Shown here: piece after piece, positions 34,938-41,858 of the stretch | Layout of the letters: every line of letters starts with the position of its first letter | Position numbering within the stretch: the first letter of the stretch is position 1 | NCBI GenBank assembly: GCA_963976625.1 | Contig: CAXBLA010000028.1 | Span: 1 to 41,858, forward strand | DNA from: UBA1924 sp963976625 | GTDB lineage: Bacteria; Planctomycetota; Phycisphaerae; Phycisphaerales; UBA1924 | Length of the DNA stretch: 41,858 bases | Direction of reading: 5' to 3' | Translations under genes and position numbers: made by a program | Notes under the pieces: generated by a model | Databases searched by the model: none | Told to the model about the DNA's origin: nothing | Seen by the model: the letters and a program-made list of their open reading frames with translations, nothing else

Positions 34938-35252
34938 ATGGAGCGCACGCCGGAGGATGAGATTGTTGCGGCGTATCGGGCGGCGAAGCCGGGCGTGTGC
35001 GTGGTGTGCAAGTATCCGCTCGATGGGGTGCCGATGTCGGATCATCGGGCGGTGACCTGCCCGGAGTGCGGTTTTGTGACGCAGTTCCGGGTGCGGGTGG
35101 AGATGGTGGCGTACCGGGACCCCAAGTCGCACGAGGAGCGGGTGCGGGTCAAGCGGGCGGCTCGGACGGACCGGACGCTGGCGGCGCTGGCGGTGGTTGT
35201 TTTTCTGGTGGTGGTGATCTGGATCATCCGGATACTGGTGGGTGTGTTGTAG
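34938..35252 (+). CDS. Small zinc-ribbon membrane protein
   Basis: A 104-residue protein with an N-terminal zinc ribbon (CVVCKYPLDG and CPECGF, two Cys pairs) and one C-terminal transmembrane segment (LAALAVVVFLVVVIWII). The linker is strongly basic. Such small proteins are frequent in planctomycetes but have no known function. ATG 34938 follows GGGGGAG with five-base spacing. It begins 29 bases after prfB and may be co-transcribed with it and the next gene. Confidence 0.72.
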   Translation: MERTPEDEIVAAYRAAKPGVCVVCKYPLDGVPMSDHRAVTCPECGFVTQFRVRVEMVAYRDPKSHEERVRVKRAARTDRTLAALAVVVFLVVVIWIIRILVGVL

Positions 35253-35292
35253 TTTGTGTGTACTCGTTTGTGTGATATAGGGGAGGGTTGAT

Positions 35293-35628
35293 ATGGAAGC
35301 GGCGTTGCTCAAAGATGCGATTTTGATGAAGTGCGAGACGCGCTCGCAGCAGCTCACGCTGGTGATCGGGCTGGGGTTGTTTATTGTCGCGCTGGTGGGG
35401 CTGGGGCGGTGGATGCTGATGATCGGCGGGGGGATGTACGAGGCGGTCAAGGACCATGGGTCTGATGTGGGCGTCCGCGGTGGATCGAACATGGCCAGCT
35501 CGGCGCTGTTCTTCTATGGCGGGGCGGGGATCTGTGCGTTTTTGAGTGTGCTCTTTGGGCTGATGCTGATTGTGAATCTGGTGCGTCTGCTGACCAATAC
35601 CGGGCTCAAGGAGCCGGATGTGTGGTGA
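35293..35628 (+). CDS. Small membrane protein, two transmembrane segments
   Basis: A 111-residue protein with two hydrophobic segments (LVIGLGLFIVALVGLG and a C-terminal AGICAFLSVLFGLMLIVNLV) and a polar loop between. No family is recognised. Ribosome site GGGAGG (35281-35286) lies six bases before the ATG. It lies 40 bases after the zinc-ribbon gene on the same strand, and its stop faces the minus-strand gene at 35674. Confidence 0.7.
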   Translation: MEAALLKDAILMKCETRSQQLTLVIGLGLFIVALVGLGRWMLMIGGGMYEAVKDHGSDVGVRGGSNMASSALFFYGGAGICAFLSVLFGLMLIVNLVRLLTNTGLKEPDVW

Positions 35629-35673
35629 AGCACTGGTTGGGCGTGAACTGCATTTGATAGCAGGAGCCGACGC

Positions 35674-36153
35674 TTAGTCTTTGGGCGGGTGGTTGCGCTT
35701 GCGGGGTGGGTCTCGGAACATCTGGAGGGGGCGGGGGCCGGCGCACATGCCGGTGGGGCAGCCGTCGGATTGGCAGGATTGGTCGTCGCTCTCGCTGTCG
35801 TTGTAGCGGTCGGCTTTGGCGTTGAGTTCGCGTTGTTCTTCGAGGGCGGTGAGGACCGCTCCGGCGAAGATGGCGACGAAGCTGAGGATGGGGATGACGG
35901 GGGAGAACTTGACGCCGAAGGTTGGGAGGACGATGTAGAAGACGACGCCGAGGACGGTGATCAGGATCATCGCGATGAAGAGTCGGCGGGCGAGCTTGAC
36001 GGACTCTTTGTTCTGGGCGTCCTCGGAGTGGACGCGGTCGCGGGCCTCGTCGAGGAGTGTGGAGGGGTCCGATGGTTCTGGGTTGGACAGATGGGGACCG
36101 ATCAAGAACTGCGGCTGGTTGTCAGATTCGTGATGGCCGGGGGGATTGGACAT
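35674..36153 (-). CDS. Membrane protein with Cys-containing C-terminal tail
   Basis: A 159-residue protein with a polar N-terminal half, two transmembrane segments (RLFIAMILITVLGVVFYIV and VIPILSFVAIFAGAVLTAL) and a C-terminal tail containing CQSDGCPTGMC, three Cys in a short stretch, followed by basic residues. No family is recognised. The start is placed at 36153 because a strong hairpin (36175-36201) covers the next in-frame ATG at 36177. It lies downstream of the E2 gene on the same strand, but the hairpin probably separates the transcripts. Confidence 0.65.
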   Translation of the reverse strand: MSNPPGHHESDNQPQFLIGPHLSNPEPSDPSTLLDEARDRVHSEDAQNKESVKLARRLFIAMILITVLGVVFYIVLPTFGVKFSPVIPILSFVAIFAGAVLTALEEQRELNAKADRYNDSESDDQSCQSDGCPTGMCAGPRPLQMFRDPPRKRNHPPKD

Positions 36154-36174
36154 ATCAGATGGTATGGATGCAAA

Positions 36175-36201
36175 CATGGGACTGGCAGAACCAGTCCCAT
36201 G
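36175..36201 (-). terminator. Perfect 11-base hairpin ending the dehydrogenase operon
   Basis: CATGGGACTGG and CCAGTCCCATG pair without mismatch around a five-base loop. On the minus strand it is followed by TTTGC, a short T run, so it can act as a weak terminator or as a 3' stabiliser for the upstream E2 gene, which ends at 36244. Confidence 0.7.
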
Positions 36202-36243
36202 GAAAGTTTATTCGGGTTGGGGGGTACGCCGTCGTTATGGGGC

Positions 36244-37614
36244 TTAGACGAGCAGGGAGGCGGGGGATTCGAGCAGGTCTTTGACGGTGTTCAGATACGC
36301 CGCGGCCATGGCGCCGTCGATGATGCGGTGGTCCGAGGACATGGTCATGGACATCTCGGAGCCGATGACGAGCTCGGGCTCGCCGGCTTCGTTTTCTTCG
36401 ATGAACGGCTTGTCGATGGCGCGGCCCACGGCGAGGATCGCGGCGTTGGGTGGGTTGACGATGGCGGTGAAGTGGTCGACCCCGAACATGCCCAGGTTGG
36501 AGATGGTGAAGGTTGAGCCGCTGAGTTCGGCGGGGGCGAGCCCCTTGTCGCGGGCCTTGCGGGCGAGGCGTTTGGTCTCTGCGGAGATCTGGCGGAGCCC
36601 GGTTTGGTCGGCGTTGTTGATCGATGCGACGACGAGCCCGCCTCCGGATTCTTCGGGGAGGGAGACGGCGACCCCGATGTTGACATGGGCGTGGAGCTGG
36701 ATGCTGGGGCCTTGGTCTACCCAAGAGGAGTTCACAAACGGGTGCTGGTGCATCGCGATGGCGCAGGCCCTGACGAGGAAGTCGTTGACGGAGAGCTTGA
36801 CGCCTTGGGGGGCGAGCTGCTCGTTGAGTTCTGCTCGCAGGGCGTTGAGCGCGTCCATGCGGGCGCTGACGGTGACCTGGTAGTGGGGGATGGTGGTCTT
36901 TGATTCGACGAGGCGCTTGGCGATGACGGTGCGCATGGTGTTGAGGGGGACGGTCTTGGATTCGAGCGTCGCGCCGACTGCGGGCATGGGCATGGGGGAT
37001 GGTGTCGGTGCGGATGTCTGGGCCTGGGCCGCTGGTTGGGCGGCGGGTGCTGCGGTCGCACCGCCAGTGTTCTGGTTGTTCATGGCACCCTCGACATCCT
37101 TCTTGGTGATGCGTCCTGAGGGGCCTGTGCCGGTGATGGTGGCGAGGTTGATGTTGTTCTCGTCGGCGATTTTGCGGGCGAGGGGGGAGACGAAGATGCG
37201 CTCGCCGGCGGCGTTGGTGTCTGTGTTGTTGGTGCTGTCGGTCGCGGGTGGTTCGGCAACGGCGGTGTTGCTCGACGAAGCAGCTGCTGAGTCTGACCCG
37301 CCGTCTTGGGCGGTTGCTGATCCAGAAGCACCGGACGAAGCGCCGGCTGACGCGATGGCGTCTTCGGTGCTCTCGCCTTCCTCGGCGAGGACGACGATGG
37401 TCTCGCCGACATTGATGGGTTGGCCTTCTTGGATGGCGATGGAGGCGACGGTGCCGTCGTCGAAGGATTCGAGCTCCATGGTGGCTTTGTCGGTCTCGAT
37501 GTCGGCGATGACATCGCCCGCGGCGACGGTGTCGCCGGCGTTGACATGCCATTTGACGACGGTGCCTTGTTCCATGGTGTCAGACAGGCGGGGCATGGTG
37601 ATGTTGATGGCCAT
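36244..37614 (-). CDS. pdhC: Dihydrolipoamide acetyltransferase, E2 of pyruvate dehydrogenase
   Basis: The core of the pyruvate dehydrogenase complex: it accepts the acetyl group on a lipoyl arm and transfers it to coenzyme A. Residues 1-80 form one lipoyl domain with the modified Lys43 in ETDKATMELES. An Ala/Ser-rich linker follows, then the E1/E3-binding domain (SPLARKIADENNINLATITG and GRITKKDVE) around 140-180, a second linker rich in Ala, Gln and Pro, and the catalytic domain ending with SSDHRIIDG (His429, Asp433). The C terminus has the usual short helix. At 456 residues it is normal for a one-lipoyl E2. It is the last gene of the operon; AAAGGAT precedes the ATG. Confidence 0.95.
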   Translation of the reverse strand: MAINITMPRLSDTMEQGTVVKWHVNAGDTVAAGDVIADIETDKATMELESFDDGTVASIAIQEGQPINVGETIVVLAEEGESTEDAIASAGASSGASGSATAQDGGSDSAAASSSNTAVAEPPATDSTNNTDTNAAGERIFVSPLARKIADENNINLATITGTGPSGRITKKDVEGAMNNQNTGGATAAPAAQPAAQAQTSAPTPSPMPMPAVGATLESKTVPLNTMRTVIAKRLVESKTTIPHYQVTVSARMDALNALRAELNEQLAPQGVKLSVNDFLVRACAIAMHQHPFVNSSWVDQGPSIQLHAHVNIGVAVSLPEESGGGLVVASINNADQTGLRQISAETKRLARKARDKGLAPAELSGSTFTISNLGMFGVDHFTAIVNPPNAAILAVGRAIDKPFIEENEAGEPELVIGSEMSMTMSSDHRIIDGAMAAAYLNTVKDLLESPASLLV

Positions 37615-37681
37615 GGTCAGTTATCCTTTGTGAAGATCAAGTCTAGCAGTCCATAATAACGGATCTAAATGTGTAACAGTT

Positions 37682-38050
37682 TTATCCATTCGATTTCATA
37701 GGGTGAAAATCATTGAGCGGGAGATCAAAGACTGCGAGCCCATTGTCGTGGGCGATTGAAACGATTTTATCGATGACCGGTTGCTCCACGCTTAGCCGAA
37801 GTGTCACTTCTAGATGGCCATCCTCAGGTGAAATGTCGCCGGCCCATACTGAATCCTCTATTTCGGCTTCATTGAGTTCTGAAAATGGGGGGAAATGCTT
37901 CCATATTTCTTCGGCACAGTTTCGTAAAGCTTGTGTTGGTTTTCCGAATGGGTAAGCCTGTCCTCGATCCACCATCCGTTCATAGCCATCTTCGATGTAG
38001 CCGACTGTCATGTTCGGCACTGGCTCCAAGATGACGAGATCGTATGACAT
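37682..38050 (-). CDS. Uncharacterised protein inside the dehydrogenase operon (MSYDL type)
   Basis: A 122-residue soluble protein beginning MSYDLVILEP and ending near VFDLPLNDFHP. Short bacterial proteins that open with MSYDL and close with a similar strand are known but have no assigned role; my assignment to that group is from memory. No signal or membrane segment is seen. AT content is higher than in the flanking dehydrogenase genes, which hints at later insertion into the operon. AGGA precedes the ATG closely. It is transcribed with pdhB and pdhC, with gaps of 52 and 67 bases. Confidence 0.65.
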   Translation of the reverse strand: MSYDLVILEPVPNMTVGYIEDGYERMVDRGQAYPFGKPTQALRNCAEEIWKHFPPFSELNEAEIEDSVWAGDISPEDGHLEVTLRLSVEQPVIDKIVSIAHDNGLAVFDLPLNDFHPMKSNG

Positions 38051-38102
38051 GGATTATCCTAAAACAGTTTCGCGGTGACAGCGTTGATGATCCGAACAGG
38101 GC

Positions 38103-38612
38103 TTATGCAGCGCCGGTGAGGTACACCGGGTGCCTGAGGGCTTCATTATAATCGCTTCGGCTTTTGAATGGCCAGATGCGGTCGTCGATAAGTTCGGGTC
38201 GCTCGCTTGGGGTCGCGGCATCCAGGGTGAGGCGGAACAAGGATCTGAATAGTGATCGTATCCAAGAACACTCTGAGCGAGGATTCACCCAGCATGATCT
38301 CGCGTTGCGGGGGTACTCGTACTCCAGGTCAGAACGAAGGAACAGCACGCACCGGGCGAACATCTGTCGCTGTACTTTGCTCAGGCGATGACGCCCACGG
38401 AGTTTGTGCTCGTAAAAATCGTCGTAGTAGAACCAGGTGAGGTCGTCTATCGCATCGATGGCACTATCGGAGGCGCTGAGCGTTGTGGTTCGGTTCTCGA
38501 GGTCATCGTTGGAGATGGTGCCCGAAGCGAACTGGCGCACGGCCTCGGCCAGCACGATTCGTGGTGGTCTTGGGTCGGGCTCGACGGGTTGGAACCAGCT
38601 CTTGAACTTCAT
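38103..38612 (-). CDS. Uncharacterised protein coupled to pdhB by ATGA
   Basis: A 169-residue soluble protein of no recognised family. The N-terminal half contains LAEAVRQFASGTISNDDLEN, a helical pattern seen in several unrelated bacterial proteins, then WFYYDDFYEHKLRGRHRLS and a Ser/Trp/Arg-rich region (WVNPRSECSW). The ATG overlaps the pdhB stop, so translation is probably coupled. A much longer in-frame extension upstream runs antisense-like through pdhB and is rejected. Base composition is less GC-rich than pdhB. A role in the complex is possible but rests only on position. Confidence 0.65.
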   Translation of the reverse strand: MKFKSWFQPVEPDPRPPRIVLAEAVRQFASGTISNDDLENRTTTLSASDSAIDAIDDLTWFYYDDFYEHKLRGRHRLSKVQRQMFARCVLFLRSDLEYEYPRNARSCWVNPRSECSWIRSLFRSLFRLTLDAATPSERPELIDDRIWPFKSRSDYNEALRHPVYLTGAA

Positions 38613-39718
38613 CCGAGCATGCCTCGGACGGCATCTGCGATGCGTTCGGGGTTGGGGAGGTAATCGTATTCGAGGCCCTTGGCGTAGGGGGTCGGGACAT
38701 CGGCGGTGTTGAGGCGGGCGGGGGCCATGTCGAGCCAGTCGAAGCAGCGTTCGCAGATCTGGGTGACGACCTCCGATGCAATCGACGCGAAGGGCCAGGA
38801 TTGGTCGACCACGAGGACCTTGTTGGTCTTCTGGACGCTTTCGATAATCGATTCGATGTCGAGGGGGCGGATGGTGCGCATGTCGAGGATCTCGACTTCG
38901 ATGCCTTCTTCGGCCAGCACTTTCGCAGCGTCGAGGCAGAAGTTGACGGGGCGACCGAAGCTCACCAGGGTGATGGCGTCGCCTTCGCGGGCGACGCGGG
39001 CACGCCCGAAGGGGATGTAGAGCTCGGCTTCGGTTTCTGGATCGGGGACATGGGCTTTGTCGCCGAGCATGCGTTCGGACTCCATGAAGAAGACCGGGTC
39101 GGGATCGTTGATGGCGGTTTTGAGGAGCCCTTTGGCGTCGTAGGGGTTCGAGGGGATGGCCATCTTGAGCCCGGGGACATTGGCGTAGAGGGCTTCGACG
39201 CACCAGGAGTGGGTGGAGGCGAGCTGCCCGCCCGCGCCGTCGTTGCCTCGGAAGACGATGGGGCAGCCGAACTGGCCGCCCGACATGTAGAGCATCTTGG
39301 GGGCGTTGTTGAGGATGGGGTCGGCGGCGACGAAGGAGAACGACCAGCTCATGAACTCGACGATCGGACGCAAGCCCGTCATGGCGGCGGCGATGGCCAT
39401 GCCGGCGAAGCCGTTCTCGGAGATGGGGGTGTCGATGATGCGCTTGGGCCCGAACTCGTCGAGCATGCCCTGTGAGATTTTGTACGCGCCGTTGTATTCG
39501 GCGACCTCTTCGCCGAGCAGGAAGACGCGTTGGTCCTTGCGCATCTCTTCGCTCATCGCTTCGCGGAGGGCCTCGCGGAACTGGATGATGCGGGTGCCCT
39601 CGCGGGATGGGAGCTGGTCTTCGGGGAGGAAGACGGGGAGCTGGGGGTTATCCACGGCGGGGTGGATGTCGGTTTCGATCATGTTGTCGATTTGGTCTGA
39701 GGTGGGCATGGTGGTCAT
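38609..39718 (-). CDS. pdhB: Pyruvate dehydrogenase E1 component, beta subunit
   Basis: Beta chain of the E1 heterotetramer, which decarboxylates pyruvate on thiamin diphosphate and acetylates the E2 lipoyl arm. The 369-residue product shows the family signature: FREALREAMSEEMRKDQRVF, GEEVAEYNGAYKISQGM, RIIDTPISENGFAGMAIAAA, then NNAPKMLYMSGGQFGCPIVF and the C-terminal VKLINVRT-type segment VEILDMRTIRPLD. The N terminus is about 40 residues longer than usual and polar. GGAA lies upstream of the ATG, and two perfect 12-base repeats lie just before that. It is separated from pdhA by four small membrane-protein genes. Confidence 0.95.
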   Translation of the reverse strand: MTTMPTSDQIDNMIETDIHPAVDNPQLPVFLPEDQLPSREGTRIIQFREALREAMSEEMRKDQRVFLLGEEVAEYNGAYKISQGMLDEFGPKRIIDTPISENGFAGMAIAAAMTGLRPIVEFMSWSFSFVAADPILNNAPKMLYMSGGQFGCPIVFRGNDGAGGQLASTHSWCVEALYANVPGLKMAIPSNPYDAKGLLKTAINDPDPVFFMESERMLGDKAHVPDPETEAELYIPFGRARVAREGDAITLVSFGRPVNFCLDAAKVLAEEGIEVEILDMRTIRPLDIESIIESVQKTNKVLVVDQSWPFASIASEVVTQICERCFDWLDMAPARLNTADVPTPYAKGLEYDYLPNPERIADAVRGMLG

Positions 39719-39728
39719 GGGTGATGTT

Positions 39729-39752
39729 CCAATATGGCGGCCAATATGGCGG
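39729..39752. repeat. Perfect tandem 12-base repeat upstream of pdhB
   Basis: CCAATATGGCGG occurs twice without a gap (39729-39740 and 39741-39752), in the 46-base space between the last small gene and the pdhB start. It could be an operator or a slippage product; its position next to the pdhB ribosome site suggests translational or transcriptional effect. Confidence 0.5.
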
Positions 39753-39764
39753 ATGGCTTTGTCT

Positions 39765-40046
39765 TTATTGTTTACGAAGCCCGGTACAGCGTATCAGTGC
39801 TTGCATGACTGGGAGTCCGAATCCGAGGAGCACGAAGAATCCAACGGCGAAGAAAAGCATGGCGAAAAGAAACGGGAGCGGTACGGACTCATCGGGCATG
39901 TCTGTCTTGGGTATGGTGAGTTGGGCGGGAATCTGGATGAGCAGCAGCGAGACGAACCACACAACGATGGCGATCCACCGCGACCGGGCCCACTGGGCGA
40001 GGGCTTCCCAATCGTTTACTTTCCAGATGGATGGTTTGTCTGACAT
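39765..40046 (-). CDS. Small membrane protein of the dehydrogenase operon (4), two transmembrane segments
   Basis: A 93-residue protein with two hydrophobic segments (WIAIVVWFVSLLLIQIPAQL and LPFLFAMLFFAVGFFVLLGF) joined by a short polar loop, and a basic C-terminal end. The N terminus is polar and Trp-rich. No family is recognised. The gap to the preceding gene on the same strand is only six bases, so it is surely co-transcribed with it. Confidence 0.75.
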   Translation of the reverse strand: MSDKPSIWKVNDWEALAQWARSRWIAIVVWFVSLLLIQIPAQLTIPKTDMPDESVPLPFLFAMLFFAVGFFVLLGFGLPVMQALIRCTGLRKQ

Positions 40047-40052
40047 TGAGCA

Positions 40053-40247
40053 TTATTCGGTGTGGTTGTGGGGTTCGGTTGGGGTCTCAAAGAGCTTGCT
40101 TGGGATCACCGTGGGCTTGGGGCCTTTGGTGTGGGGTGTTCTGGTTGTTTCGCCTGATCGCAGGAGGATCAGGATGGCGACGCGGACGGCGAGGGTGAAG
40201 GCGAAGGCGACGGCGAGGAGGATGACGGGGCCGATGGAGTTGTTCAT
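40053..40247 (-). CDS. Small membrane protein of the dehydrogenase operon (3), one transmembrane segment
   Basis: A 64-residue protein with one transmembrane segment (IGPVILLAVAFAFTLAVRVA) and a polar tail rich in Thr, Pro and His. The ATG overlaps the stop of the preceding small gene by ATGA, indicating translational coupling. No homologous family is recognised. Confidence 0.72.
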   Translation of the reverse strand: MNNSIGPVILLAVAFAFTLAVRVAILILLRSGETTRTPHTKGPKPTVIPSKLFETPTEPHNHTE

Positions 40248-40399
40248 GGGTCGTCTTGGGTGTTACGGTCTTTCCAATCTGGTCGTTGTACTTTTTTGGT
40301 GAGCATGTACTTGGCGATGAGGACGACGGGTAGTGCTCCGAGGCAGATGGCACCTGCGAAGATGAGGACGAAGTTGGGGAGGTCGTAGCCGCCGTTCAT
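40244..40399 (-). CDS. Small membrane protein of the dehydrogenase operon (2), 51 residues
   Basis: A 51-codon gene: MNGGYDLPNFVLIFAGAICL and ALPVVLIAKYM form one long or two short hydrophobic segments, followed by a basic, Asp-containing tail (TKKVQRPDWKDRN). The ATGA overlap with the next gene, the strand and the spacing within the operon support it as real; the ribosome site is weak. It fell below the usual length cutoff for gene calls. Confidence 0.68.
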   Translation of the reverse strand: MNGGYDLPNFVLIFAGAICLGALPVVLIAKYMLTKKVQRPDWKDRNTQDDP

Positions 40400-40433
40400 G
40401 GGTGCAGCTTTCTATCAGGGTTTGTTTGGCTGT

Positions 40434-40592
40434 TTACCATCGCAGGCAGTTGCAGAGGCGGCAGCGGTTGTTTTCATGTTGTATGAGCAATCGACGGGCT
40501 CCCTCGATGATCGCGGCTCCGAGTGCGATGAGGTAGGCAAACCCAATCAACGCTGCGATGAACCAGATGCAGTACGCTCCGAAGTAGTTCAT
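40434..40592 (-). CDS. Small membrane protein of the dehydrogenase operon (1), 52 residues, Cys motif
   Basis: A 52-codon gene beginning MNYFGAYCIWFIAALIGFAY, which is a transmembrane segment, continuing LIALGAAIIEGARRLL, then a polar end with a CRLCNC motif, three Cys in six residues. AGGAG (40601-40605) lies eight bases before the ATG, one of the best ribosome sites of the operon. It starts 13 bases after the pdhA stop. The Cys cluster could bind a metal or form a disulfide. It is too short for the usual gene-length cutoff. Confidence 0.72.
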   Translation of the reverse strand: MNYFGAYCIWFIAALIGFAYLIALGAAIIEGARRLLIQHENNRCRLCNCLRW

Positions 40593-40605
40593 GATTCCGG
40601 CTCCT

Positions 40606-41787
40606 TTACATCAACGGGTTCTTGGCGGCGTGGATGTAGGTGGCGGTGGGGGACAGGTTCTTTTCGGGGTTGGCGTAGACATCGGCGTAGAGCTCGTGGG
40701 CTTCGGGGATGGGGGCGGTCTCGGCGTGATCCACGGCGGCGCGGACGGTCGTGCTGATGTCTTTGCGCATGGCTTTCCAGCCGTCCTCGTCGATGTGGCC
40801 CATGTTCATCAGGTCGGAGCAGAGCTTGGCGATCGAGTCGCGGTCTTTGTATTGGTCGACCTCGTCCTTGGTGCGGTACTTCTGGGGGTCGGACATCGAG
40901 TGCCCTTGGTAGCGGTAGGTCTTGAGGTCGATGAAGGCGGGGCGGGAGGTCTCGCGGCATTCGTCGACGATGGGCTTGAACTCGTTGTAGATGTTCATGA
41001 TGTCGAGTCCGTCGATCTTGGCGGCTTTGATGCCGTAGCCCTTGGCGCGGTCGATGAGGTTCTCGTGGTTGGCGGTGTGGCGGTTGATGGCGGTGCCCAT
41101 GGAGTAGCCGTTGTTTTCGAGGATGTAGATGACGGGCAGGTCCCAGAGGGAGGCGAGGTTCTGTGCCTCGTGGAAGCAGCCCTGGTCGAGTGCGCCGTCG
41201 CCCATGTAGCAGAGGGTGACTTTCTTCTTGCCGATGCCCATGACCTCGAGCTGGTATTTCTCGGAGAAGGCGAAGCCGGCGCCCATGGGGGTTTGTGCGG
41301 AGACGATGCCGTGGCCGCCGAAGAGCCAGTTGGGTCGATCGAACATGTGCATGGACCCGCCCTTGCCCTTGGCGCACCCGGTGGTCTTGCCGAACATCTC
41401 GGCCATGCATGCGTTGGGGGTCATGCCGCGAGCGAGGGCGTGCCCGTGGTCGCGGTAGGCGGTGATGACGGGGTCGTCTGAGTTGGTGCAGCCGATGGTG
41501 CCGACGGCGACGGCCTCTTGCCCGGTGTAGATGTGGCAGAACCCGCCGATCTTGGCTTGCTGGTAGGCCTGCATGGTTCGGTTCTCGAACTCACGGATGA
41601 GCTGCATGTCGTAGAGCCACTTGAGGAGGGTCTCTTTGGGGAGCTCGGCGGCGGTCTTGGCGGTGGGTGCGGGGGTGGTGGATTCGCTGATCATGACGCC
41701 CGGTGAGTTTGGATCGGTTTTGGTTTGGGTGGTGGGGGCGGTGGTCATGGGCGAGTGCTCGTTTCTTTGGGCGGTTGCCTGTGGCAT
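40606..41787 (-). CDS. pdhA: Pyruvate dehydrogenase E1 component, alpha subunit
   Basis: Alpha chain of the thiamin-diphosphate-dependent E1 enzyme. The 393-residue product shows FENRTMQAYQQAKIGGFCHI, YTGQEAVAVG, YRDHGHALARGM, KGKGGSMHMF and the ThDP motif beginning GDGALDQG at 196 and ending in Asn225-Asn226. The loop YRYQGHSMSDPQKYR near the C terminus is the conserved active-site loop. The N terminus (about 45 residues, rich in Thr, Pro and Gln) is longer than usual. ATG 41787 is chosen for AAGGA six bases upstream (41794-41798); an ATG at 41748 is possible. It is the first gene of the operon in the window. The window ends 71 bases upstream, so the promoter is out of view. Confidence 0.95.
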   Translation of the reverse strand: MPQATAQRNEHSPMTTAPTTQTKTDPNSPGVMISESTTPAPTAKTAAELPKETLLKWLYDMQLIREFENRTMQAYQQAKIGGFCHIYTGQEAVAVGTIGCTNSDDPVITAYRDHGHALARGMTPNACMAEMFGKTTGCAKGKGGSMHMFDRPNWLFGGHGIVSAQTPMGAGFAFSEKYQLEVMGIGKKKVTLCYMGDGALDQGCFHEAQNLASLWDLPVIYILENNGYSMGTAINRHTANHENLIDRAKGYGIKAAKIDGLDIMNIYNEFKPIVDECRETSRPAFIDLKTYRYQGHSMSDPQKYRTKDEVDQYKDRDSIAKLCSDLMNMGHIDEDGWKAMRKDISTTVRAAVDHAETAPIPEAHELYADVYANPEKNLSPTATYIHAAKNPLM

Positions 41788-41858
41788 GGGTCGTCCTTGG
41801 TCGTGAGTGGGTCTGTCGGGCTGGCTGTTGGGTGCCACGGCTTGTCGTCTTCGCAAGC

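Noticed and set aside
36155..37552. 465-codon minus-strand frame overlapping the E2 gene
   Set aside because: Its translation is an Arg/His-rich repeat-like string; the overlapping E2 frame has lipoyl, binding and catalytic motifs.
38613..39203. Upstream part of the long frame ending at 38103
   Set aside because: It lies within pdhB on the same strand in another frame; the ATG at 38612 with ATGA overlap is the natural start.

Overview
The window reads as a chromosomal segment of a moderately GC-rich, free-living, probably marine bacterium. The best guess is Planctomycetota, class Phycisphaerae. The reasons are secreted proteins ending in a Pro-Ala-Pro / Leu-Gly-rich / poly-Arg sorting tail (the PEP-CTERM-like type common in that class), TPR-sulfotransferase fusions, a DUF1570-like lipoprotein, an OmpH-like chaperone, and a reduced division-gene cluster made only of rsmH, a LysM protein, an FtsL-like protein and a class B PBP. 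The lineage is inferred from gene style: there is no rRNA, and no tRNA or CRISPR array was seen.

Layout. 1-2074: the end of a hypothetical protein with a pseudopilin-like tail, then dihydrofolate reductase. 2075-4871: two near-identical tandem secreted sorting-tail proteins, each with its own upstream palindrome and downstream double hairpin/terminator, followed by a diverged third copy. 4878-8565: a small membrane protein (minus strand) and full-length glycine decarboxylase P-protein. 8578-9768: an AT-rich AlbA_2 (Schlafen-type) gene that looks acquired. 9882-18553: a one-domain asparaginase, three TPR-sulfotransferases (one with an altered PAPS loop), a DinB-like protein with a Cys-rich tail, and nadB coupled to a lipoprotein gene. 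18655-22910: an OmpH/Skp-like protein, an M29 aminopeptidase, a Y-family polymerase and an unknown protein. 22923-28009: a zinc-ribbon protein and the division/wall cluster. 28023-32197: valS coupled to a lipoprotein metallopeptidase. 32321-36153: a TPR membrane protein, prfB with a programmed +1 frameshift, and small membrane proteins. 36244-41787 (minus strand): a pyruvate dehydrogenase operon.

The dehydrogenase operon is the most unusual region. Between E1-alpha (pdhA) and E1-beta (pdhB) lie four very small membrane-protein genes (52, 51, 64 and 93 codons), two of them below 60 codons. Between pdhB and the E2 gene lie two more uncharacterised genes, the first overlapping pdhB by ATGA. All are closely spaced on one strand and end at a strong hairpin (36175-36201), so they are probably co-transcribed with the complex. 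The E3 gene is not in the window.

The other genes are mostly housekeeping: folate (folA), glycine cleavage (gcvP), NAD (nadB), translation (valS, prfB, rsmH) and envelope (ftsI, OmpH-like, LysM). They are interspersed with membrane and secreted proteins of unknown function. Most start choices rest on a visible Shine-Dalgarno sequence, and doubtful ones are marked.
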